From: Lachnoclostridium sp. Marseille-P6806
Lineage (GTDB): Bacteria; Bacillota; Clostridia; Lachnospirales; Lachnospiraceae
DNA: 64,000 nucleotides
NCBI RefSeq assembly: GCF_900625025.1
Contig: NZ_LR130580.1
Location: forward strand, 1-64,000
Direction: 5' to 3'
Shown here: in pieces, positions 1 to 8,743 of the stretch
How the letters are laid out: each line of letters opens with the position of its first letter
Numbering within the stretch: position 1 is the stretch's first letter
Made by a program: the position numbers and the translations under genes
The notes under the pieces: generated by a model
What the model was told of the DNA's origin: nothing
The model's input: only the letters and a program-made list of their open reading frames with translations
The model's database searches: none

Positions 1-64
1 TAGCTTCTGAAACCGGTCTTCCTCTGACATCATATTTTCTCGGAAATGAGGCCATAAATAAAAT

Positions 65-108
65 GCTAAACCACAGGTTCTAAACCGTGGTTTAGCACTA
101 CTTTTTTT
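65..108 (+). terminator. Intrinsic terminator at window edge
   Basis: A perfect 10-bp inverted repeat (65-74 with 87-96) is followed by a seven-T run at 102-108, the layout of a rho-independent terminator on the plus strand. It probably ends a plus-strand gene lying left of the window; nothing else was recognised in positions 1-60. Confidence 0.7.
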
Positions 109-135
109 CTCAAGTCCGAAAGACAGGGATTATAT

Positions 136-149
136 CGAACGCACATTCG
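136..149. promoter_or_regulatory. LexA operator (SOS box) 1
   Basis: CGAACGCACATTCG matches the Gram-positive SOS box CGAAC-N4-GTTCG with one mismatch. It lies upstream of lexA, consistent with autoregulation as known in Bacillus and relatives. Confidence 0.75.
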
Positions 150-166
150 GGTGTCAATCGAAAAAT

Positions 167-180
167 CGAACATATTTTCG
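167..180. promoter_or_regulatory. LexA operator (SOS box) 2
   Basis: CGAACATATTTTCG is a second 14-bp SOS-box-like dyad, again with one mismatch in the right half. It starts 31 bp after the first box, about three helical turns, so two LexA dimers could bind the same face of the DNA just upstream of the lexA -35 region. Confidence 0.75.
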
Positions 181-190
181 GAATGTATGT

Positions 191-218
191 TTGTTTTATC
201 TCCCTGATATGCTATAAT
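191..218 (+). promoter_or_regulatory. lexA promoter
   Basis: TTGTTT (191-196), a 16-bp spacer and TATAAT (213-218) form a sigma-A type promoter. The TGC before the -10 also gives an extended -10. It lies directly downstream of the two SOS boxes. Confidence 0.65.
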
Positions 219-277
219 TGGCACACGGACGAGCATCCGCCCCATTCCACGCTTCAGAGCACGGAGGTAAACACCGC

Positions 278-895
278 ATGACAAACGGCCGCATCACACA
301 GAAACAGACCGATATTCTGGAATATATCAAGGCAGAGACGCTCCGGACGGGATATCCGCCCACCGTCCGTGAAATCTGCGACGCCGTACATCTTAAATCC
401 ACCTCCTCCGTTCATTCCCATCTCGAGACGCTCGAGAAGAACGGCTATATCCGCCGCGATCCGACGAAGCCCCGCGCCATTGAGATATGCGACGACAGCT
501 TCCAGATGGTCCGGACGGAAATGACCTCCATCCCGGTTGTCGGACAGGTGGCCGCCGGAGAACCGATCCTCGCCGAGCAGAATATTGACAGCTACTATCC
601 TCTGCCGGCCGAAATGGTTCCCCGCGGAACATCCTTTGCCCTCCGGGTCAGAGGCGACTCCATGATCAACGTCGGCATCTTCGACGGCGACCTCATTTTT
701 GTGAACAGCTGCCAGACGGCGGAGAACGGCGAGATCATTGTGGCTCTTGTGGACGATTCCGCCACCGTCAAGCGTTTTTTCCGTGAAAAGGGACATATCC
801 GTCTCCAGCCGGAGAATGATGAAATGGAGCCCATTATTGTGGACTCCTGCGTCATACTCGGTAAGGTATTCGGTGTCTTCCGCATCATGCGCTGA
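278..895 (+). CDS. lexA: LexA repressor, SOS response autoprotease
   Basis: This 205-residue protein is the SOS repressor, which binds SOS boxes and self-cleaves when stimulated by RecA filaments. The N-terminal winged helix-turn-helix covers about residues 1-65 (TQKQTDIL and STSSVHSHL segments). The C-terminal S24 peptidase domain has the Ala93-Gly94 cleavage bond, catalytic Ser128 in RGDSM and Lys165 in ATVKRF. The start at 278 is chosen because GGAGG at 263-267 precedes it; an upstream in-frame ATG at 218 lacks a ribosome site. The two SOS boxes upstream imply autoregulation. It converges with the GH5 gene 33 bp away, with no clear terminator between them. Confidence 0.97.
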   Translation: MTNGRITQKQTDILEYIKAETLRTGYPPTVREICDAVHLKSTSSVHSHLETLEKNGYIRRDPTKPRAIEICDDSFQMVRTEMTSIPVVGQVAAGEPILAEQNIDSYYPLPAEMVPRGTSFALRVRGDSMINVGIFDGDLIFVNSCQTAENGEIIVALVDDSATVKRFFREKGHIRLQPENDEMEPIIVDSCVILGKVFGVFRIMR

Positions 896-928
896 TATCC
901 GGTTAATTAAAATACCTGTTCCCATAGT

Positions 929-2431
929 TTACTCCTTGATTGCTGCTTCAATGGCTTCGATATCGACCGTGCCGGAATCGCAGTTTACCCATAAGAGCGC
1001 ATCATCCGCTTCGTCAAGCTGTGTGCTGAGTGCGCCGTTTCCGTGCCAATGTACCGTTATTTTTACACGCGGATCTGCCGCCGTTTGAATACGATAAGCA
1101 ACGCGATCGTCCTTGTGCAGACGGAGAAAGATTCTCTCGCTTTTAGGCTGCGGCCCCCCGCCGTATCTGTTCCAATTACCTGCGCCAATGTGGCCATCCA
1201 CAAAAAGAAGCGTTGCATGGCTGGTTCTGCGGAAATCGGCACCGGTTTCCCTCTCGCTGCAGATTTGCTCTGCGTCAAAAGCCTCGGCAGGAATCCAAAC
1301 CGGCGGCCGCCGCAGCAGTGCGTCCGGAATTTCAGAATGGAAAGTGCTATTGCGGATGCTCGCAATCAAGTTATCGAAAGCGGCAATGGCAGCCGTGCGG
1401 TATGGCTTTATCCCGCCGTCGAGATAGTCCAGAATTTCCTGCCATCCGTCGGGCTGTGCGAAAGTCACGGGCGAATTGGACGTTTCCATCTTTTTATACG
1501 ACCAGAAGCACCAGCCAATGCCGAGGCGTTCGTACATAGGAAAAGCCGTCGTATACCAAGACAAATTATTTTCGCCTCCCTCTCCCATCCAGAGCGGAAC
1601 GTTCAAGTGTTTTGCGGTTTGCAGGAACGGTGCAAGGCTTTCCTCGTCCGGGGTACTCCAGTATTTGTGGAATTGCAGCATGATATTGTTAGCAGCTTCT
1701 TCTTTCGTCAAGCCGTCAAAGACGGAAAAGTCCGTTGCCCAATGCACCCCCTCCAAAATGATGAGATGCTTAGTGTCGATTTCCCGAATCGCCGCAATCA
1801 AGCGGCGGTAAAGCGGCAGCAGCTGCGGAGTGTATTCGCTGAAAAAGTTCGGCAACGGCTCGTTGAGCAGATCAAAGCCTCCAACGGCGGGCTCTTCCCG
1901 ATAACGCCGCGCCAAAAGCCGCCACATTTCAACCAGCGCGTCCTGATGCTCTTCGCTTGTGAATAATTCCGGTCGGTCGTTTTCGCTGTCGTCGATGTTC
2001 TGCCCCGTTTGGCCACCCGGTGCACCGTGCATATCGAGAAATATGTAGATTCCGTGCCGTCTGCACCATTCGACACAGGAATCAACGGAATGTACCGCCG
2101 CACGGAAAGTAACTGCTCCGCCGGGCACAATCTCAAAAAGCAGACGAGAGTTGAGTGCAAGCCGCACGGAGTTCATCCCCTGCGTGACAATCCACGCAAT
2201 ATCCTTCTCTGTGATATAGGACGCATAATAGCGTTCCCAAAACGATGCGGCATACTCCGCGCCGCACAGCTTTTCTACCAGCGCCTCTATCCTGCGCGGC
2301 CGGTCGCACTTTGTATAGAACTTCCACATATATCCTTCAGGCAGCAGCCAACCGCCGAAACCCATTCCACGCAAAAGCATCGGGCAGTCCCCCCGATACA
2401 GCTTTCCATTTTTTGCACGAAGAAATTCCAT
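929..2431 (-). CDS. Cytoplasmic glycoside hydrolase family 5 enzyme
   Basis: This 500-residue protein resembles GH5 (cellulase/exo-1,3-beta-glucanase type) retaining glycosidases. The TIM-barrel region opens with RGMGFGGWLLPEG, carries the acid/base Glu191 in FDLLNEP and the nucleophile Glu284 in PLWMGEGG, and is followed from about residue 360 by a C-terminal beta-rich domain of unknown role. No signal peptide is present, so it should act in the cytoplasm on imported oligosaccharides. The ATG at 2431 follows an AAAGGGGTG ribosome site and lies six bases after the permease stop, so it is the last gene of the transporter operon. The exact beta-glucan substrate cannot be read from the sequence. 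Confidence 0.85.
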   Translation of the reverse strand: MEFLRAKNGKLYRGDCPMLLRGMGFGGWLLPEGYMWKFYTKCDRPRRIEALVEKLCGAEYAASFWERYYASYITEKDIAWIVTQGMNSVRLALNSRLLFEIVPGGAVTFRAAVHSVDSCVEWCRRHGIYIFLDMHGAPGGQTGQNIDDSENDRPELFTSEEHQDALVEMWRLLARRYREEPAVGGFDLLNEPLPNFFSEYTPQLLPLYRRLIAAIREIDTKHLIILEGVHWATDFSVFDGLTKEEAANNIMLQFHKYWSTPDEESLAPFLQTAKHLNVPLWMGEGGENNLSWYTTAFPMYERLGIGWCFWSYKKMETSNSPVTFAQPDGWQEILDYLDGGIKPYRTAAIAAFDNLIASIRNSTFHSEIPDALLRRPPVWIPAEAFDAEQICSERETGADFRRTSHATLLFVDGHIGAGNWNRYGGGPQPKSERIFLRLHKDDRVAYRIQTAADPRVKITVHWHGNGALSTQLDEADDALLWVNCDSGTVDIEAIEAAIKE

Positions 2432-2436
2432 CGCCG

Positions 2437-3267
2437 TCACCCCTTTACCGCACCGTCCGAAATGCCTTTCAAAATGCGTTTTTGGAAGAACGCATAAAAA
2501 ACAATGACTGGAAGTGCAGCTAAAATCAAAGCGCTTAAGATTGCAGTCCAATCGCTGCTGTATTGCCCGAACAGCGTGTTGGTCGAAAGCAAAAGAGTAT
2601 ATTTTTTGTTGTCGGAAATCATAATGAGCGGCAGGAGAAAATCATTCCAAATCCAAAGTACGTTGGTAATTGTGATGGTCGCGGTAATCGGCTTGAGCAT
2701 CGGAAATACGATCTTGAAGAAACCCTGCAAAGAGCTGCAGCCATCAATTGCCGCAGCCTCCTCCAGCTCGACCGGAACGCTTTTCACAAAGCCATGGTAC
2801 AGGAAAATCGCCATACTGACACCCAAGCCCGCGTAAACAAACGAGAGCGAAACGACGGAGTTTGTGATTTTCATTATCTGCGCAACACGATAAAGCGGAA
2901 TCATAATGGAACTGAACGGAATCAGCATGGAAAAAATAAAGAGCTTCAGCAGAAAGCGGGATAACCGCGTTTTGGTGCGGCACAGCCTCCATCCCGCAAG
3001 CGCCGAAAAAAAAATCATCAGAGAAACACTGAGTCCGCTTAGGATCACCGTATTCAAAAAACTGCGCGTGTAGTGCATCTTGTCAAAGGTGCGGACGTAA
3101 TTTTCAAGGTGCAGCTCTGTCGGCCAGCTCATCACGTTGATGAGCAGCTCCTGATTGCTCTTAAAGGAATTCATCAGCGCCATCAGCAACGGGAACAGTG
3201 TGAAAAGCGCCGCAACCGAAAGCAGTGTATAGACAATTATGTCCGAGAGAATTCCCTTTTTTTTCAC
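2437..3267 (-). CDS. Carbohydrate ABC transporter permease, MalG/UgpE type
   Basis: A 276-residue inner-membrane permease of the CUT1 sugar ABC family, with about six hydrophobic segments. Its cytoplasmic EAA loop reads EEAAAIDGCSSLQGFFKIVF, the contact site for the ATPase subunit. It overlaps the preceding permease gene by four bases (ATGA), implying translational coupling, and is followed at once by the cytoplasmic GH5 gene. It should pair with that neighbour and with the lipoprotein encoded upstream. No ATPase gene is present; in Gram-positive bacteria such systems usually share an MsmX-type ATPase encoded elsewhere, which is an inference here. Confidence 0.92.
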   Translation of the reverse strand: MKKKGILSDIIVYTLLSVAALFTLFPLLMALMNSFKSNQELLINVMSWPTELHLENYVRTFDKMHYTRSFLNTVILSGLSVSLMIFFSALAGWRLCRTKTRLSRFLLKLFIFSMLIPFSSIMIPLYRVAQIMKITNSVVSLSFVYAGLGVSMAIFLYHGFVKSVPVELEEAAAIDGCSSLQGFFKIVFPMLKPITATITITNVLWIWNDFLLPLIMISDNKKYTLLLSTNTLFGQYSSDWTAILSALILAALPVIVFYAFFQKRILKGISDGAVKG

Positions 3268-4142
3268 AGCTCCTGCTCCTTTCTCCCGGTAAGTTTCAAC
3301 TGAATTGCGGTGACGATCAGGACAATAAAGAATAACACCGTTGATTTTGCGGTGGCGTATCCGTAGCGAATATTTCCCCGGAAGGCTTCCTGATAAATGT
3401 TGATGGCGACGGATTGTGTGGCTCGTCCCGGCCCGCCTCCGGTTAGCGTATAGATGACGTCAAACACCTGAAATCCCGAATTCAGGGACCAGAAAACGCA
3501 AATAGTGATGGCATGAGAAATCAGCGGGAATATGATTTTCCAGAAATTCTGCCACGCATTTGCTCCATCGATTGCGGCGGCTTCCTTGAGATTCGCCGGA
3601 ACGCCCTGCAGTGCAGCCATATAAATAATCATCAGGTAGCCGACAGCGCCCCACGCCGCGACGATAATGATTGCAATAAAGGAATAGTTGGGGTCACCGA
3701 TCCACGAGTGATCCAGGAAGGACCAGCCCCAGTTGTCAGCCAGATAGTAAAGCACTTTCGTAAAAATAAACATCCACATATAGCCGCCAATGACCATGCT
3801 GATCATATTCGGCATATAAAACAGTGTTCGGAACAGCCCTTTCGCCCGTCGACAGCTCTCAATGGCAACAGCTAATGTCAAAGCGGCCACATTGGCAATA
3901 ATCACACTTACAATCACGTACTTGAACGTGAACCACATAGAATCCCAAAAGTAATCGTCGGTCAAAAGCTCCAGAAAATTTGACGGGCCGACAAACTCAT
4001 AGCTCTTATTCAGACCATTCCAGTTCGTCAGGGAATAATACATGCCGGAAATTGCGGGAAACAGCTTAAATGCAAGATAGACGATCAACGCCGGCAGGCA
4101 ATAAAGCAGCAGACTGAGATTTCGTTTTCTTGCGTTTTTCAT
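3264..4142 (-). CDS. Carbohydrate ABC transporter permease, MalF/UgpA type
   Basis: A 292-residue CUT1 permease, the partner of the adjacent MalG-type subunit. It has an N-terminal membrane segment (LLLYCLPALIVYLAF), further hydrophobic segments, and the EAA loop KEAAAIDGANAWQNFWKIIF near residue 190. The start codon is 60 bases after the binding-protein stop, with a hairpin terminator between, so its expression is probably lower than that of the binding protein. A GGAGG-type ribosome site precedes it. Substrate is inferred from the GH5 genes on both sides to be a beta-gluco-oligosaccharide. Confidence 0.92.
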   Translation of the reverse strand: MKNARKRNLSLLLYCLPALIVYLAFKLFPAISGMYYSLTNWNGLNKSYEFVGPSNFLELLTDDYFWDSMWFTFKYVIVSVIIANVAALTLAVAIESCRRAKGLFRTLFYMPNMISMVIGGYMWMFIFTKVLYYLADNWGWSFLDHSWIGDPNYSFIAIIIVAAWGAVGYLMIIYMAALQGVPANLKEAAAIDGANAWQNFWKIIFPLISHAITICVFWSLNSGFQVFDVIYTLTGGGPGRATQSVAINIYQEAFRGNIRYGYATAKSTVLFFIVLIVTAIQLKLTGRKEQEL

Positions 4143-4160
4143 CGTGCCGGGCCTCCTTAA

Positions 4161-4190
4161 TAAAAAAAGAGGGCAGGTATCACCTGCCCT
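4161..4190 (-). terminator. Intercistronic hairpin between binding protein and permeases
   Basis: On the minus strand AGGGCAGGT pairs with ACCTGCCCT across a three-base loop, followed by a T-rich run. It sits between the solute-binding protein and the first permease, where a leaky terminator would keep the binding protein in excess over the membrane subunits. Confidence 0.7.
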
Positions 4191-4202
4191 TTGAAACCTT
4201 GC

Positions 4203-5513
4203 TTAATTTTGGGCATTTGCGGCCTGGAATGCGGCATCCAGACGTTCTACGATCTCGTCTACCGTTACGGTACCGACATAGTACTCCTGCAGCAGGCGGC
4301 CCTGCTCATCGGTAACGGAGGAAGGCAGCACCAGATCCTGATAGGCGCGGCCGGAGGCAACGTAGGCAGAGGCGTCCGAGACCCAGGAATATGCCTCATA
4401 GTTGTGGCAGGTTGCCAGCGGATTGAACGAGCAGGACTGGAACAGTGCAGAGGAATCGTTCTCGTCAAGTACGTAGTTGGCAAACTTCAGCGCCAAATCC
4501 AGCTCCTTGCTGTCGGGATGAACGGCAAGCGTCGTGGATGTGGACAGATTCACGCGGGTGCAGCCAGGATCTTCATTGATCGGCAGCGCGAAAACGCCAA
4601 GCTGCATATCCGGGTTGGTGGTCATGATCGTGTTGGAGGCCCACGTGCCCTGAACAAACATCGCAGCCTTGCCCATTGCGAAGTCGGCGGCACCAGCCTC
4701 GGAACCTTCCTCCATGGCACGATCCGTACCGTTTGCCATAATCAGATCAATGACATCAAAAATCTCGCGAACCTCATCGTAGGAACCTTCATTCTTGTAC
4801 ATTCGTTCCAACCAATCCGGTAGCTTGCCGGAAACAATACCGCCCAGCGTCAGACCTGTCATGAGCTGCGGAACCCACTGCTCCTGGAAAGCCAACAGGA
4901 AAGGGGTATAACCCTTTTCTTTCAGCGTTTCGCAGATTGCCGTCAAATCAGACAGCGTGTCGGGCGCTTTCAGCCCGCACTCGGCAAAAATCGCCTTGTT
5001 ATACAAAACGCCCCATGCCTGACTTTCAATCGGCACAGCCAGCAGCTTACCGTCAACGGAAACGGTAGCCTTTACATTCTCATAAATGACATCCGCAAGG
5101 GGCTCACCGGACAGGTCGTACAGATAACCGGCGTCGTTGTAGGTTCCGATGTTATTGCAGTGCAAGGTGTACAGGTCAGGAGCGTCGCCGCCGCTCAGCC
5201 GAGCCTGCAGGACGCTCTCATACTGGTCGGAGCTGGGCATTTCCAGATTCACTTTAACCTTGATGTTCTCCTCAGCCAGCATTTTGGCTTCGAACTGTTT
5301 TGCGTAGGTTTCCCACTGGTCCATAAACTGCGGGAAGCTCATCATAATGTTCAGCTCTGCCTCGCGCGGTTCGTCCGTCGCTGCGCCGGAATCCGACACG
5401 TTTTTTGTGCCATCAGGCACAGAGGAATTGGTTTCCTGTGTTCCGCCATTGCCGCAGGCAGCAAGGGAAAAAAGCAAGCAGACCGTCATAAGAATTGCGA
5501 TAATCTTTTTCAT
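4203..5513 (-). CDS. Sugar-binding lipoprotein of ABC transporter (CUT1)
   Basis: A 436-residue extracellular solute-binding protein. The N-terminal signal ends in the lipobox LAAC at Cys20, so it is anchored as a lipoprotein outside the membrane; a Thr/Ser/Gly-rich linker follows, then a family 1-type two-lobe binding fold (NIMMSFPQ near the start; QGTWASNTI in the middle). It delivers sugar to the two permeases encoded next. Its start codon follows GGAGGG. Only 79 bases separate it from the response-regulator gene upstream; no convincing separate promoter was found there, so it may be co-transcribed with the two-component genes. Confidence 0.92.
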   Translation of the reverse strand: MKKIIAILMTVCLLFSLAACGNGGTQETNSSVPDGTKNVSDSGAATDEPREAELNIMMSFPQFMDQWETYAKQFEAKMLAEENIKVKVNLEMPSSDQYESVLQARLSGGDAPDLYTLHCNNIGTYNDAGYLYDLSGEPLADVIYENVKATVSVDGKLLAVPIESQAWGVLYNKAIFAECGLKAPDTLSDLTAICETLKEKGYTPFLLAFQEQWVPQLMTGLTLGGIVSGKLPDWLERMYKNEGSYDEVREIFDVIDLIMANGTDRAMEEGSEAGAADFAMGKAAMFVQGTWASNTIMTTNPDMQLGVFALPINEDPGCTRVNLSTSTTLAVHPDSKELDLALKFANYVLDENDSSALFQSCSFNPLATCHNYEAYSWVSDASAYVASGRAYQDLVLPSSVTDEQGRLLQEYYVGTVTVDEIVERLDAAFQAANAQN

Positions 5514-5592
5514 TATTGACCCTCCTGTTTGATGATTTGGTTATTTTGCTATAATTAACCATACATCCAACACGGGGAAATAGCATTTTCAA

Positions 5593-6702
5593 CTAAAGAG
5601 TTGTTTCCTTGTCACTTTTTAATCCATCTCGGATTTCTCCCGGCGTTTTGCCATAATATTTCTTGAAGGTTTTGTAGAAATGTGCCAAGTCATAGTACCC
5701 GACCATTGCCCCAACCTCCTTGATGGGTGCTTGATAACACGTAATCAGCTCATACGCCCGCTTCATACGCAGAGAAGTCACATATTCAGTGAAGCCCTCC
5801 TTGCGATGGCTTTTAAACGCCTTGCTCAAATACACCTTTGAAACGCGGAAAGCGTCTGCCGTCCGCTCCAGCGTGATACCCGTCGCGTAATTCTCCTGCA
5901 CATATTTGCAGACGGCATCCAAATCCAGTCGACCGCGGCTTTGCTGATGCCGTTCAGCGGCGCGGACGACGCTGAGATACAACTCCTTCAAAAAATGTAT
6001 CAGCTCCCCGACGGAATTCTCCCGGCTGAACACAAAAATCGGTTCTGTCGAACCGAAGGCCTCGCTCTTGTGCAGACCCACCGATTCAACGTAGACCTGC
6101 AGCAGGTATAGCATGGAATAGTAAACGCCAATCATTACTGTAATCGCAGGTTTTTCTCCCTCATACCTCAGAATCACGTTTTGCAGATCCTCGAACTGCT
6201 GTAAAATGATGCCGCAATTTCCTACCTGCAGCGCCGCTTCCAGCCGCTTGCGAATACTGCCGTAGCAATCCTCCCAGCCGTTTGCAAAAAAACCCGCCTG
6301 CATGATGGGCCTCGCGACCTCCTGCCGGTCGAGTTCCTCGATGCACCGCAGGAGCTGCTGGTGCAATTCCTGCATCTTTACGGGCTTAAGAAGATAGTCT
6401 GTAACCCCCAGCTTCAGCGCACTGCGCACGTAAGCAAAGTCGTCATAACCGCTGACAATCAGAATTGGGACATTGTAGTTCTCCGCACGCAGCTGCTGTA
6501 CCAGCTCGATACCTCCGATGCGCGGCATTCGGACATCGGTAATGATAATGTCGGGGAGAAGCTTGTGAATCAGCTCCAATCCTATCTCACCGTCGGTCGC
6601 TTCGCCAACCACGGCAAGGCCAAGCTGCTCCCATTGTCCCAGCCTTAAAATGGCCCCGCGTGTCCATGGTTCGTCATCAATAATTACAACCTTTCGTATC
6701 AT
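5593..6702 (-). CDS. AraC-family response regulator, YesN type
   Basis: A 369-residue response regulator. The receiver domain (residues 1-125) has the acidic pair Asp9/Asp10, phospho-acceptor Asp56 in IITDVRMP and Lys106 in LLKPVKM. A middle region of unknown fold follows, and the AraC-type double helix-turn-helix occupies about residues 265-365, ending in HFYKTFKKYYGKTPGEIR. It overlaps the kinase gene by four bases, so the two form a pair. By family precedent it should activate the adjacent sugar-uptake and GH5 genes when the kinase senses an extracellular sugar; the target sites were not identified. Confidence 0.93.
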   Translation of the reverse strand: MIRKVVIIDDEPWTRGAILRLGQWEQLGLAVVGEATDGEIGLELIHKLLPDIIITDVRMPRIGGIELVQQLRAENYNVPILIVSGYDDFAYVRSALKLGVTDYLLKPVKMQELHQQLLRCIEELDRQEVARPIMQAGFFANGWEDCYGSIRKRLEAALQVGNCGIILQQFEDLQNVILRYEGEKPAITVMIGVYYSMLYLLQVYVESVGLHKSEAFGSTEPIFVFSRENSVGELIHFLKELYLSVVRAAERHQQSRGRLDLDAVCKYVQENYATGITLERTADAFRVSKVYLSKAFKSHRKEGFTEYVTSLRMKRAYELITCYQAPIKEVGAMVGYYDLAHFYKTFKKYYGKTPGEIRDGLKSDKETTL

Positions 6703-8465
6703 CCGCTGACCTCTCCTTCCAGCACCGCGGGCATCAAAACCCGAATTGTCGTCCCGGCCTCCGGCGAGCTGGCAATCGTAACGCCGTGCATTTCATTCTG
6801 GCTGCGCAGCCGGATCCTTGCATGGACATTCGCCAGACCGATGTGTGAGCCGGATTTCAGTACCTGCGTCGTGTCCTGACGAATTTTTTCCCGCAGCTCA
6901 TCCAGGCGCTCCTTTTCCAGTCCAACGCCGTTGTCCTTCACCAGAATGAGTAAATCACTCTCCTTTGTGAGACTGCTCTCAATTTCCAGAAGCCATGGCC
7001 CCTCCTTTTCCGGCAGGCCGTGCTCAAAGCTGTTCTCTGCCAGCGGCTGCAAAATCAGCTTGGGAATCAGGCACTTCTGCGTTTCCGGCGCAATACTCAG
7101 CTTCAGATGAACCCGGCCGTCAAAGCGCTCGTTTTGTATTATGACATAGCTTTGCAGATAGGTAATTTCCTCTTCCAGAGCAATCATTTCTTTCGAGAAA
7201 TTCAGGCAGTAGCGCATAATATCGCTGAGTGCCAGTGTGATGGAATAAATCTCCGGTGCACCCTTTTCCAATGCCATCCCACCGATCACCTGCAGCGTGT
7301 TATACATAAAATGCGGATTGATTTGCGCCTGCAGCGCCCGCAGCTGTGCGTTGCGTTTTTCAATTTTGGCCTGATACTGCTGCGCGATCAGCTCCCTGTT
7401 GCGGGCAATCATATGATTGAAGCTGTCCTGCAAAATTCCGATTTCATCCCCGCGGTTTTCCAGAATGCTTCCGGAGTATTCATTCAGCGTGACGTTCTTC
7501 ATCTCGGAGGAGAGCTGGCGGATCGGGCGGCTGACCGCCTTGGAGTATACAGTCGAGCAAATTATGCTGGCCATGACCGCAACGACTGCAACAAGAATAC
7601 AGCTTGCAACCGTTGGGTACAGGGCATCCACAATGGTCTTGTTCGGAACCGTCAGCAGCACCTGAATTTTTCCGTTATTAACGCTGCGATAGAACCAGAA
7701 CTGTTCATTACAGGACTCCTCCTTCCGTTCACCGGAGGCAAGCTCGCTGCGAACCGCTTCTACTGTCCTTGAATCCATGTTCCACGTTGTTCCGTAATCC
7801 GCCTCAAGAAGCTCGTTCTGGTCGTTAAAAACAAGGATCGTTTCCTCTGGGACGGTTTTTATTTCATCCAGTATATTCTGTAGCTGATAAGGCCGGAATC
7901 TTGCAACAACAACGGCGATTGGAAGCTTATCATCAAACCGATGGATTTGATGAATGGCCAGCAGCTCGTTTTCTTCCCTCATAAACATGAGATTGCTCTG
8001 TAAGCCTTCGTCCCGGGCAAACCAGCGGTCCAGTTGATTGCCCCGAACATCCAGATGCGCTCCCGAACGCGCGGCAACCAGAACAGAATCGTCGGAAAGG
8101 TTGTGGATTTCGATGGAATTAATGCGGCTGTCCATGCTGATCAGCGTGTTCATCAGTGTGATAATTCGCCACTGCGCAGAGTAATTAAGCGTCTCACCCT
8201 TAACACACCACTGATAAATGTCATTTTTGACCGCTTTATCGACCTCAAAATCGTAAAAGCGGTCCTGTATAGTGTTCATATCCAGCGACAGCCGGTCCTG
8301 CAGCCACCCACTGCTCATGCGGTGGTCGTAGATGATCTGATCCCGCATGGTCTGATAAGTAATCGTCGTCGCAACAGCTGCAACCAGAATGATTGGCAGT
8401 AATGTAAAAATAAGCATGGAAATCAGGATTTTCTTGCGAATGGAAATGTTCTTAAACTGTTTCAC
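6699..8465 (-). CDS. Sensor histidine kinase, YesM type
   Basis: A 588-residue membrane kinase. Transmembrane helix 1 spans about residues 13-35, an extracytoplasmic sensor domain of about 250 residues follows, and helix 2 spans about 285-305. Then come a HAMP linker, the His_kinase motif QINPHFMYNTLQ with phospho-acceptor His385, and an ATPase domain with the N box (AENSFEHGL) and G box (DNGVGL). It is the first gene of the leftward sugar locus and is read from a good promoter at 8494-8522. The partner is the YesN-type regulator, whose gene overlaps by four bases. Confidence 0.94.
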   Translation of the reverse strand: MKQFKNISIRKKILISMLIFTLLPIILVAAVATTITYQTMRDQIIYDHRMSSGWLQDRLSLDMNTIQDRFYDFEVDKAVKNDIYQWCVKGETLNYSAQWRIITLMNTLISMDSRINSIEIHNLSDDSVLVAARSGAHLDVRGNQLDRWFARDEGLQSNLMFMREENELLAIHQIHRFDDKLPIAVVVARFRPYQLQNILDEIKTVPEETILVFNDQNELLEADYGTTWNMDSRTVEAVRSELASGERKEESCNEQFWFYRSVNNGKIQVLLTVPNKTIVDALYPTVASCILVAVVAVMASIICSTVYSKAVSRPIRQLSSEMKNVTLNEYSGSILENRGDEIGILQDSFNHMIARNRELIAQQYQAKIEKRNAQLRALQAQINPHFMYNTLQVIGGMALEKGAPEIYSITLALSDIMRYCLNFSKEMIALEEEITYLQSYVIIQNERFDGRVHLKLSIAPETQKCLIPKLILQPLAENSFEHGLPEKEGPWLLEIESSLTKESDLLILVKDNGVGLEKERLDELREKIRQDTTQVLKSGSHIGLANVHARIRLRSQNEMHGVTIASSPEAGTTIRVLMPAVLEGEVSG

Positions 8466-8493
8466 TGTACAAATCCTCGCACTATTTCGGCTT

Positions 8494-8522
8494 GTTATAA
8501 TTACATTATATTAATATCACAA
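8494..8522 (-). promoter_or_regulatory. Promoter of the YesM/YesN sugar operon
   Basis: On the minus strand TTGTGA (8517-8522), a 17-bp spacer and TATAAC (8494-8499) face the kinase gene. The whole 8466-8743 gap is AT-rich and holds only this promoter and the divergent one. Confidence 0.6.
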
Positions 8523-8638
8523 AATTTCTCCATTCAACCAGAAATTAATTGTGTATTTTTGCTTTCTTTTGTAATTTTTTATACTTTTTTGTTAAGCCTG
8601 CCCAAATCCGCCCAATTATTTTCTTATACGAGATTTTT

Positions 8639-8669
8639 TTGACAAAACGAAAGAACAAATTGATACAAT
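8639..8669 (+). promoter_or_regulatory. Promoter of the secreted GH5 gene
   Basis: TTGACA (8639-8644) and TACAAT (8664-8669) face the GH5 gene with a 19-bp spacer, longer than the optimum; such spacing often marks promoters needing an activator, plausibly the adjacent YesN-type regulator. Confidence 0.5.
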
Positions 8670-8743
8670 GACTTTTTCCAATGGTCTGGCATACTGAAAC
8701 TGTCCCTTCCATAATTCAATTCGCAGCTGAAAGGAGTATTGCC

